From Sacculina carcini (Eukaryota; Arthropoda; Thecostraca; Sacculinidae), in the NCBI GenBank assembly GCA_916048095.2, contig OU696578.1, positions 7,351,545 to 7,415,544 of the forward strand: 64,000 bases of DNA, read 5' to 3'. Positions 40,101-52,100 of the stretch are shown here, in pieces. Position numbers and translations under genes: made by a program. Below the pieces are notes generated by a model. That model was given only the letters and a program-made list of their open reading frames with translations, did not search any database and was not told where the DNA came from. The stretch's first letter is position 1. Each line of letters starts with the position of its first letter.

Positions 40101-43100
40101 TATTTTATACTGTAAAACAGTGTTATGAGTATTTAAATGCAGTTTTAAAGTTATTATCATGTTCGTATATACGTATCTCTGAAACTGAGGAGAATGATTG
40201 TCATACATTTGTGAATTTTTTCATACTATTTCAACAAAAATTCATTCACAAAAATGTGCTTTATCTCAAACATATGCAGTCAATATTTAAATACGCACAA
40301 TTGTTTACTGGAACTCAATCTATAATAATAAAGCTCAACGTACGTGTGTGAGTGTGTGTGCAGAACGGCACATTGGTGTATATATATTGGTGTGTGTGTC
40401 TGTGTGTCGATATGCCATGACTCACGTGCATTGCAGCGAGCGTTTGCAGCGAGCGTTTGCAAATGCCCAGTGGCGTGCAGAGCGCGTAGTAAAACAGAGT
40501 GTTTAAATAAGTACATTGTCGTGCATGTGCGTGTTCCACACTCGTTTTTCGAGTGGATATGTGTAGTTTACCAATATTGTAATTGTAATTAACATTTATT
40601 TTTCTACTGGTGTTTGTTTTTCACCATTATTCTACACACTGCGCCATTCAGTTGAGCGATTGCTAGAAACGCCCATGCGAGATTGCCACCTCAGGCACAC
40701 ACACACTCACATACACACTGACATACATGCACACACACACACACATACACACTGACATAGATGCACACACACACACACATACAAATACAGGTACACGTAC
40801 ACACACACACACATACATACACAGTGTACAGAACGGCACACTGATGTATATATTGGTGTGTGTGTCTGTGTGTCGATATACCATGACTCACGTGCATTGC
40901 AGCGAGCGTTTGCAAATGCACAGTGGCGTGCAGAGTGCGTAGTAAAACGGAGTGTTTAATTAAGTACATCGTCGTGCATGTGCGTGTTCCAGAAGCGTTT
41001 TTCAAGTGTATATGTGTAGCTTACCAATATTGTAATTGTAATTATCATATATTTTTCTATTGGTGTTTGTTTTTTACCTTTATTCTACACACTTTTGTCA
41101 TTCAGTTGAGCGATTGCTAGAAACTTCCCTGCCAGATTGCCACCACATCTTTTCTGCGAACTGTTCTTGCATAATTTTGCAATTCTTCCCAGGAATTGCA
41201 CACACGATACCGTTTTGCATTTTGTATTGGTATGTGTGTCCGTGTGCCGAAATTCTATGAACGAACACGTGTGCAGCCAGTGTTTGTATGCGTGTGCGTC
41301 TGTATGTGCGATGCGAACTTATATAATGTCGTGCACACGGATTGTGCAACATTTTGATGATCAGACGGCGATTCTGTCGCAGGCTGGTTAAACATACCAG
41401 AACCATAATACCAATATTCGCGTGCCTTTGGCACTAATAGTTGAAGCGCGTATCCGACTCAATGTGAGTTTGAACACTTGAATTTTATATGCCTACACTA
41501 CTTATTGAATTATATGTGGTTACACTTGTTATTTTGGAGACGCACGTAGTGCGGATCTACTAGCGACCATAACCGCACGAAGTGCGGAACTTGTCGCTAG
41601 TTATATATAAGATTTCATTGTTGTATTTGTACCACACTTACATGCTTTATTTTTGTTTCGATCTATTTATTTATTTATATTTTTGTGTTCGTATTATACT
41701 GTGGTTTGCTTAGCTAATGTCATGAAAATACTTTCAGTAATAATTCACTGGATATATTGCGATAAACATCTTGGTCTCATTTTGAAGTTGACTATTCTCA
41801 TTTTGAAGTTGATTATTCTCATTTTGAAGTTGACTGTTCCCATTTTGAAGTTGATTATTCTCATTTTGAAGTTGAAATGGTATAGAAGGACAGGTAATTT
41901 AACTACCTAGAACAGTGTTTCTTAACCTTTCTCAGTGTTCGCATCCCTTTCAAATCAGCAGTCTGTTCTCGCACACACATTATACCCGCCGGCAGTTATC
42001 GCATGATATTATTTATTGATATATACACGAAAATATATAAATACGAGTACTCGTACAAACGACATAATAACAAAACTTTTCTATTCAATATTCATGCATA
42101 CAACTCATTTAACAGGATTAAGCAAAACTACGTTTCTCAGGAAAAATATAATGCATAGGTTAAACATATAATTTCGTTTGAAAAAATACCAGCAATCATC
42201 CAGCAAACTACCAGCACCCCCTATGAAACAGGCTCGCATCCCAGAACCCCTGACCTAGAAGGACCAGAGACGTCAATTGACGGCTGTCAACTAAGAGCTG
42301 CTTTATAGGCATTTGTTTCTAACAAATGGTTGTAAATACACTGTTTCTTATGGTTTAGACAACGCTAAATCAAATGGTGTTAATTAAATTGAGATAAAAT
42401 ATATTTTGGGTGCCCTGAGGTCAATTTCAATATTCCATGTTGAACAAAATATTACAATGTTTGCACATTTTCATTATTAGGTCGCGTTAAATGCTATGTA
42501 CGACAATATAACAACCATTGGAAAGATCTTTTTGCGTTCTATAAAATGATATAATCATGTTCCAATTTACTCACTACTTTACAGTAATAAAACATGATAA
42601 ACCTGGAAGAACCGCAGTCGTCAATTGACGGTTTGACCGCTAGAGTATATAACAGTACATATTTAGTGATTTCGTTTAGTCAATGAGGATATCTCTCGCA
42701 AATATGGTCATGTATAATAGAGGTGTGTATGCAAGAATGTCACCTGCAACTTGGTGCTCTAGACATTTGTACGGTATATTCGAGCTGCACCGGGAGTACT
42801 TCAGTATCGTATATTGGTTTGTGGGCTTGGTTTCATAGCGAAATTGTACAATGTTGAGGTGCTCTAGTTTTGAGCATTGTCGTTGGTCCTGTATAATATA
42901 ATATCACTGACTTTGTGCAATAATGCAGAGAAGAAAACATGTGGATGGGGTAGAAGTCGTGCAAGCACTCTTTCGCTTCCGAGGTGTACCACCTGATGAA
43001 TCCGATCAGTCAAACTATTTTGATACCCGAACGCATGCTAAAATCCAATGCCCATTCTGATTTTCTAAGTAATTGTGTAATTTAGTTCTAGTATATTCAA

Positions 43101-46100
43101 TTATTGGTGTTAAGAATGTGTGTATCATGTATTATAAATATAGTACATATTTGAAATATTTCATACATTGTACAGAGTCAAAAATGTAAAAACGCGGGAA
43201 GCCGTCAGCTGACGGTACAAACTCTTCTACATGAAGAATATGAAGTTGTCTTTTTTGTGATCTTAATATGAATCAAATTATAACAAATGGTATACCATTA
43301 CAAATATATTTAACTGATCTCTTGAATAGTGTTTGTTAAATTTCCATAAAAATTATCTAACAATACAAATTGAGACAAATGTACACATTTTTTTATGATA
43401 CAGTAAACTTGTAATTTTCAATTTAAATTGTTGTCCCTTGAAATTATTTAGAATATAATTATATTAGAACCATTACATTTAGCGTTGTCTAAATTATTCG
43501 AATATATATACTGATGAATAGTTTCGCAAAAAATCGCCCAAAAAAGCCATCCCAAATGACAACCGTCAATTGACGGCCCTGGTCCTTCTAGGTAGTTTTG
43601 TTTCTACAGATTAATGCTAGACAACTAATATTTTGCCAATGTGTTTATTTTAGCAACAACAAAAAAGTCAAGGAAATACAAGTATGCAACTTTAACCAGT
43701 GAAAATGTATTTGAGACTGAAATTTGAATAGCCGTCAATGGACGGCTATGGTCCTTCTAGTGTTAATTATTTACATGACAGTATTTATATGCACGTATTC
43801 ATATGTTATATATCCGAATTTAGTACTGTATTTCATTTAGTGTACATGAACATTTAGCCTTTGTTATTCCTTCACTATGAAAATTCAAAATGTACTAAAA
43901 GCAAAAGCATTAGGCAAAAGCAAATTTCTTAAAAATGGATACTGGTATAGCCCAAAATCCTGATGTGATAGGAAAACTCTGAGTTCATTTAAACAACCCG
44001 CAGCATAAATTTAGTAAGAATTTGTTTTAGAATATTTTACCAGAAAAATCGTGTTGGCCAGTGTAATTAAAAAAACGTATATATGTTTTTTCTACTGATA
44101 ATGTCAATATTAAGCACGCGATTAATTGTTCTAGCATCCTCCAACATCTATGACTATACATTGAGTGTAATTGATTTTATGAACGAGAAACTGAATGTCG
44201 TATTCAGTAATTGACACTATATTTACAATATACACATGATACACAACAACTTTCAAAACGCACACATACTAATTTTTTTTTTAAAGTTGCCCAGTTGGCA
44301 AATGGCTGCGGTGTTACCGCGGATGACAGCCAGACCGACACTCTGTCTCAACCAGGCAGTTTCGCGGGGCTCTCCACTCCTTGCACTCATGCGATGACCG
44401 AGGCACTTTATCAGCTCTTCAAAAGCCTCGCCTAGTACGCCGGTGGTCTCCACGGCCAGAGGCACGAAATCGTACCGCTGGCTGAGTTCAGCGTAGCGCC
44501 GCCGCTTCCTCTCCTCTGCGCTCTTTGCTGCTGCTCCTGGGACGACCGCGCATTCCACAAGGTGTGTGGCGCCGAATGTGTTGACACATGTTGCGTCCCA
44601 AAGCAGCGACTTGCCGAGACGGAAGGGGAAGATTGTCACGCCATCTGGACGTCGGCCATCTCCTCGGTCGAGGCCTCGTGGCTCCAGGACTGCTCCTACG
44701 CCGGCTGACGCCAGGCTGCGATAGATGACATCATTTAGCGCCTTGTGCCGTGGCAGCCTGCCGGCGCTGCGGTCGCAGGAGAGGCTGTGATGCCCCCATC
44801 CGTCTGAGGTCTTGCCGCAGCGGCATCTGTGTGGCTGCTGTACAGCCGCTCCTAGGCGTAGCGCCACACCGATTCGCACGGTTTGTCCGGCAGGAGCAGA
44901 CCGAGGTTGGCGACCGGTACGGCCCCTAGCCAGGCTCCGCTGTGAGGCGCTGCAGCGGCCTTCAGCCGTGCACGGTGCACTTGGTCGGCGCGAACCAACA
45001 GGTTGTTTAGGCGAACGCGGGACGCTCTTTCGTCCAAATGGCGCTGATTGTGGGGCTCATCCGCACCGAAGTCCGGGCACTGACGGCCGACGTACTAGTC
45101 GATGACGGCCACCGGAGGACAGGGTCTATCGTTGCTGCTGCGACGGGTAATCTGACAGATTACACATTCAGTAATGTGTATGTTTGTGCGAGTACAATTC
45201 CATTTTATCATAAATCATTTTGTTGGTGAGTTTCATGTGACGTGACCAGTCATCATCTTCTGTTGTACTGACGCACAAATCGTAATTTAATTTCAGAAAA
45301 AAACGTCGCTCAATCGCTCTTACACTGCTGATATCAAAACACATCTTGATTCAGAGTTCAACGGACGCTAAATCGATCTACTGAACGCCCTTATAATTCC
45401 TGCACACACACAAGCACACATGTCATATGACAGAGGTGAAAAAGTCTGAAATTGATTCTTGCAACATCGAGCGTGAAATCAAGCCATGAGGAGTGTTTTT
45501 TACCGGAACGCAAATTGCGCCCGTAAAGCATGGCCGATGCAAGCCAAGATAGGCCCCACTTGAATGCCGGACCTAGACGAGGGGCATTCTACTGGTGTGA
45601 TTGGTCGCGAGAGGGAGCATTTCGTCGTATCCAGTGTGCAGTGATGTCGAGTGTAGCGGGCACGTGCTGCAAGCTTCTGGTAATATTCTTCTTGTGCAGC
45701 AGAATCAGAGGAGTGTATCTGTCGCCGGCCAATGATGACCAGCTCAGATGGGGATAAGGATTTCATGAGGATGATGAGCAAGACGACGTGGAAACGGACG
45801 TTGAATTTTCAAGTCAAGTTCCCGAGGAAGAAGTCACATGGGAAGAATAAAATGACAAAGCCACCAGTCAATGTCACTTGTGCGAGCATCTAATGAAACC
45901 TTGCAATGGAGCGGGATCTTTACTGCTTGTTGACGGCGATAATCAACGAATAGTCTGTCAGAACTTGAGCGAACTGGACAGAGAAACCTCAAGGATAGTT
46001 ACATGCTCTTTTGCGTATTGAAACAATCAAACAAATGTTCGGGCATGGGAGCACGTCTGCAATTATTCTGCCTGGAGGAAACCGACTTCACGTGCATACA

Positions 46101-49100
46101 ACGCACCAAATCTGTGGTTCAACATTACTACAGAAATAACCCTTGATATGTGCAAAAACGTATTTCATCTGTAATCAAACATTACTTCACTAGATAACCA
46201 TGATCCATGTAATAGCGCATTTGCTCTGAAATTAAACATTACTTCACAAGTTATTCTTGATTAATATAAAAGTGTGTTGATTGCAATGTCGCTGTTTCAA
46301 TAAATGTTGCTATATCAACTGCACGACGTTTGTGTTAAACGCAGTGTGAACATGTGATTTTTAATGTTGCAATGTTTGCAACACTGCGCTGCAGCCCCGC
46401 GCTACGGTGCTCGAACCACTAGGGATGCGAGACAAGTTCCTAAGGGGTGTGAGACTAGTTCCTAAGAGATGTGAGACTAGTTCCTAAGGGGTGTGAGACT
46501 AGTTCCTAAGGGGCTCAAGATTAGCTCCTAAGGGGTGTGAGTCTAGTTCCTAAGGGGTGTGAGACTAGTTCCTAAGGGGTGTGAGACTAGTTCCTAAGGG
46601 GTGTGACACTACTTCCTAAGGGGCTCAAGATTAGCTCCTAAGGGGTGCAAGATTAGTTCCTAAGGGGTGTGCGACTAGTTCCTAAGGGGTGCCAGACTAG
46701 TTCCTAAGTGGTGCGATACTAGTTCCTAAGGGGTGCGATACTAGTTCCTAAGGGGTGTGAGACTAGTTCCTAAGGGGTGCGAGGAATATTGTGAAAAATT
46801 TAAGAAAATATATTTTTTACCTATGATTTATATTTTCGCAAAAAACTGTTTACCGGAACTTTCACATGAATAAGTGAATATTGAATTAAAGAGTTGTTAT
46901 TAGGCCGTTTGTATTTTTACTTTATATATAGTTATCAAAAATAAAAACTAAAACCTCACAAATGAAACTGCTGGTCCACTCGCAAGAAAAATTCACCAGG
47001 AAAGCACATAATAAATTAAATACACAAACAACTCAACCAAACAATTAAAATATACAACAATAAACAAACAACAATTAACAATTAGTACAAAACAGTAAAC
47101 AATTTGAAAGTGCAAACGAAATTACATATACAAATGCTTAATCAATGGCAACAAAAATGTTTTAAACGTTTTTTATCAACGGATATGTTAATACTGCCGA
47201 CATTTCTACAATCTTCTCTTCGTCATTCCCTTGTTTCATAGATGATGATGTTTGTTGTTTCATAGATGAACATATTACAAATATAGATGTATTTACTATT
47301 TCTTGTATTGTTAACTGTTCAATTAATCGCTTCCAATTGTTTGTGCGTTCATATTTGTTTCATTGTATGTATGGATTTGCTGCGTGTATGATGGTTGCTA
47401 TAGCAACCAGCAATCAACAATGTCGCGAGATGAGCGAGTTTAGTTGGCTGAAGTAAGAAGTGTAGTGTGGAGTATGGAATGATTGTCGCTGTAATTTGTT
47501 GTATTAGGAGATAGTTGTCGTTATTCCTGTGTATTTTTATATTAAATATAGCGAAAACTGAACAAAAGGATTTCAAGCTATTTCGGCCATGAGCGGCAAC
47601 ATAAAGCTCGGTGATGTGGTGCGGTGTTTTGACGGAACTGGTGACGTCGCACAATGGCTAGGAAAAATCAAGTTGGTGGCCGACTTGAAAGGCATCGATG
47701 ATGTTGAAAAAATAATTCCTCTATTTCTCGAGGGTCCCGCATATGCTGTTTATTCGGAATTGGGCGATGATGAAAAGAGAGACCGTGAACAGATCGAGGC
47801 GGCTTTGTTGTCAGCATTTGCCATAAACAGTTTCCAGGCATATGAAGAGCTGAAAATGCGGGTATGGAAAGATGAGCCGGTCGACGTTTATCTAACGGAT
47901 CTTCGCCGTCTGGCACGACTTGCTGGCATCGAATCAGACGTATTGTTGCTGAGGGCCTTTGTGACCGGTTTACCGGCAGTTATATCACGTGAGCTGCGTG
48001 CTATGACAAGAATTGAATGTTTGCCATTGTCTGATGTATTGCAAGGAGCTCGCAGTCTTATGGCAGAGCTACATGGTCCTTCAACTGCAGCTGTGGCCTC
48101 TGGCAGTAAAGCAACCAGACAACGAGAAAACCCGAGTCAGTCCGTGCGCTGTTTCCGATGTGGTGGACCACACATGATGAGATTCTGCAGGCTGAAACCG
48201 AATATCAGTTGCTGGTTATGTCAGAAAGAAGGTCATATGGCCAGGATGTGTCCCAATGCTCCGGGAAACGTGAGTGGAGGAGTTTCTGCGCCGGAAGTTC
48301 CTCCGAGTCATCTATAAAGGCGCTACCTATACTTGTTGGTGCAGTAAATAGAAAGCCAGTTCGAGTATTATTGGATACTGGGTGCACAAAGTCGGTCGTT
48401 GGGTGTTGGGTTGTGCCAAAGTATCATGTGAGAGCAGGAGTGTTATATGGCGTTGACGGGAAAATGGTGACTACTCTAGGAAGCACAAGAATTTCGTTGG
48501 ACATTCGAGGAAGGAACGTTGAACTAGAGTGCACCGTTATGGGTAGATTAATTCCTGGTGTGGATGTGATTGCCGGTATGGATTTTGTCAGGGCTACTGG
48601 GGGATTTAGATGGAGAAATGAGGAAATCGTGTTTGAAGAAGTGATGAATAATGAGTCTGTGGTGCCGACGTCGAACATTCATAAGGTTGTGCAGTGTGCT
48701 ACGGGAGAGAAGAAAATATTAAGACCGGCAAGTCATTCACGAGGTCGCATTAAGATAAACGACAGCGATTTTTCTGCTGAATTTGATGGGATTTCATGGG
48801 TGGTCAAGTGGTTTTGGAAGAACAATCAACCTGCTGTGACTAAGAATCAGATTGCCTACTATGATACCGCTAGATCGGAACAGGTGACTGCGAGAATGGA
48901 AAATGAAATATGTTCATGGATTGAGAAAGGTTGGTTGAAAAGATGTGAAAATCAGCTTGACAGGAAAGGGATAATTCCATTGATGGCCGTCGTACACGAA
49001 AATAAAGACAAAGTGAGACCAGTTATGGATTTTCGTGAGCTCAACAAATCGGTAGAGAGCAATCCTGGTGTTGACGCTGCAGTTTGTCCCGAAACTCTCC

Positions 49101-52100
49101 GACGTTGGCGACGAATGTCTGATAATCTCAAGATTGTTGATCTCCAGTCAGCATATTTACAAGTGAGAGTAGATGAGAGTTTATGGCCATACCAGCGCGT
49201 GATGTTTCGAGGAGTTTTGTATTACCTTACAAGACTTGGCTTCGGTCTATCAAGTGCGCCAAAAATAATGACCAAGATTGTGAAGAAGGTGTTAGACCAG
49301 GACGAAAGGGTGAAGGAGGCTACAGACTGCTATATTGATGATGTCATCGTAGATGAGAACGTTATTTCAGCTGAGAGTGTTGTCGAACATCTTTCTCGAT
49401 TTGGGCTGGTGGCGAAGCCGCCAGAAAAGCTGAATGGTGGTCGCGTATTGGGGTTAGCGCTGAAAAATAACGATAAAGGAGAGCTTTGGTTCGGTAGAGG
49501 CAACAAGCTTCCTCAAGTCGCTGATGTGAATGACTATTTGAGTCGACGGGAGTTATTTGCGATTTGTGGGAAGATTGTTGGCCACTATCCTGTGTGTGGG
49601 TGGGCCAGAGTGGCTTGCAGTTTTATTAAGAGAGCATGTGAGGGTTGCAGATGGGATGATGAAATTGGAAGTACGGCTGTGAACATGTTGAAAGAATTGC
49701 TTAATAGGATTGAAACAGACGATCCAGTGGAGGGAAAATTTTGCGTTTCGTCCACCAGTGAAGGTCGTGCATGGTGCGATGCGAGCAGCTTGGCTGTGGG
49801 TGTTGTGTTAGAAATCGGAGACTACAGAGTGGAAGATGCGGCATGGCTCCGAAAGGGTGACGATTGTCAACATATTAACTTAGCTGAACTGGATGCGGTA
49901 CTAAAGGGTTTAAATCTTGCTTTGAAGTGGAACCTCAAGAAGATTGAAATTATGACTGATTCTGTGACTGTTATGAGGTGGGTGAAGTCAACGCTGGAGG
50001 GCGATCAAAGAATAAAGGTGACTGGAATGTCGGAAATCTTAGTGAAAAGAAGACTCTCCGTTTTTAAAGATTTAGTCGCGGAATTGAATTTGGTGGTTAC
50101 TGTCTCTTTTGTTCCTTCTAGTTTGAACAAGGCCGATGCGATGACCAGAGTCGGAAAAAGGTGGTTAACGAGTAAAAGTAGAGTAGAGAAAACGGAACCT
50201 GGAAAGTTAAATAGTGGATTATGTGCTGTATCTGTTGATGTTCTTCATCAAGATCACCATTTCGGTGTCAATAGGACCTTACAGCTAGCAAGATTAGTGA
50301 GGAATGATGTGACTAAAGATGATGTCGAGCGATGTGTGAGAAATTGCGCCCAATGTCGTATGGTAGATCCTGCGCCCGCACGACACGAGACTGGAAATCT
50401 GAATGTTGACAAGAATTGGTTGCGATTGTCAGTGGATACCACTCATTATCAGGGTCGATGCTACTTAACTGTGGTTGACTGTGGTCCTAGTCGCTTCGCA
50501 ATCTGGAGACAAGTCGGCTCAGAGAACTCGAGAGACGTTGTAGACAACCTGGAGCAGATATTCACAGAACGAGGGCCTCCGTCAGAAATTTTGATCGATA
50601 ACAGCAGGACTTTCAGATCCAGTCAACTCGAGAATTTATGTCGAAAATGGAATGTTCGACGAAGATTTCGTGCCGCTTATCGACCGTCGGGGAACGGTAT
50701 TGTTGAACGGAACCACCGGACGATTAAGCGTGCTGCAGCAAGAACGGGAGGATCACCATTAGATGCGGTGTTTTACTATAATTTAGCCGTGCATGACACT
50801 GGAAATATGAGTATTTCACCGAGTTCATCTATTTACAATTATCAATGGAGGCATCCCCGATCTGAGCCGAAACTACTGGAGACTGACACCGCGTGTAGAT
50901 ATAGGGTTGGACAAAAAGTACTAGTCAAGCCTCCCAATGCTAGATGTACGTCTAAATGGATGAAAGGAAGAATCACAGGTATAATATCCGCAAACAATGT
51001 AGAAGTCGACGGGATGCCACGACATGTTCTAGATGTGCGTGCTGATGGCGAAAGTGATGCCACCTGTCGCGACACAATTGACAGAGATGCGCAGGCAGTG
51101 AGGAATACAGAAGCAAGATGGCACAGACTTTTAGATGATAGTGACGTGGATGATGCTTCTGTTGATGAGAGCGATGTTTCTGAAGTTCGCGTAGATGTCA
51201 ATCCACGCAGATCGGCCAGAACAAGGAGACCGCCAAGATGGTTACAGGAATATGCATATTGATTTTGAGATCAGGAGGGCGTGTATTTACTATTTCTTGT
51301 ATTGTTAACTGTTCAATTAATCGCTTCCAATTGTTTGTGCGTTCATATTTGTTTCATTGTATGTATGGATTTGCTGCGTGTATGATGGTTGCTATAGCAA
51401 CCAGCAATCAACAATGTCGCGAGATGAGCGAGTTTAGTTGGCTGAAGTAAGAAGTGTAGTGTGGAGTATGGAATGATTGTCGCTGTAATTTGTTGTATTA
51501 GGAGATAGTTGTCGTTATTCCTGTGTATTTTTATATTAAATATAGCGAAAACTGAACAAAAGGATTTCAATAGAGCAGAAAACACTTCATTATAAAACCT
51601 GCACTTCGTGTGAGACAAATTGTCACGAAGAGACAGGATAAGCTCCGACAACAGCAAATGTACCACAAAATGGCAAAGCTCGGCGCAATGGCAAACAGTG
51701 CCGACATTACCGCGTGCTTCAGTATGGCGGAAGCTCTTATGTAGCGAACGCTCAAATTGAACTTGAAAAATGGAAATTTTCAAGCACTGAGTGCAATTCG
51801 CATCAAGACTAGTGATGCAAAAAAACGTTTTTTTATTGCCGTTTTTTGCAAAAAAAATGATTTTTTAGTTTTTTTTTAGAATTAACCCCAATTGTCATCG
51901 GATGTTGGATTTTAGTACATAGAAACGAGTTTAATTGACGTTTTGTACATCTTTACGTGTCTTAATTCAAAGATAATTTGATAATAGTATAAAAAAACAA
52001 AAATATTTCTCAATAAATACCTCAGGAGACTGTTTGAAAGTGCATCCGGTTCCGGTGGTTTAGGTTTATTTCATTGAGAAAACCCATGTTTTAAAGATGG

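Larger units (their letters stand above)
35398..41882 (-). mobile_element. Tc1/mariner-group element with iterated 21-bp ends, TA target, carrying a nested hAT
   Basis: Ends TACCATTTCAACTTCAAAATG and its inverted copy, flanked by TA (35396-35397, 41883-41884). The parallel site at 23381-23400 reads AACACTAGAAGG without insert, a direct empty site that also shows the target was a TTAA-type element end. Total 6.5 kb, of which 2.4 kb is a later hAT insertion. It carries one DDE transposase on the minus strand and three sets of 21-bp iterons. Confidence 0.88.
47288..51569 (+). mobile_element. Complete LTR retrotransposon, identical LTRs, TSD ATAGA
   Basis: 288-bp LTRs (47288-47575, 51282-51569), TG...CA, no difference seen between them. 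TSD ATAGA at 47283-47287 and 51570-51574. gag and pol are open and overlap in the -1 frame. Pol order protease, RT, RNase H, integrase, as in Ty3/gypsy (Metaviridae) elements; the exact clade is uncertain. The polypurine tract candidate AGATCAGGAGGG precedes the 3' LTR. The paralogous site at 53494-53520 is empty. It looks very young and possibly still mobile. Confidence 0.95.

Noticed and set aside
44812-45105. Arg-rich plus-strand ORF
   Set aside because: Complement of the retroelement ORF at 44253-45037.
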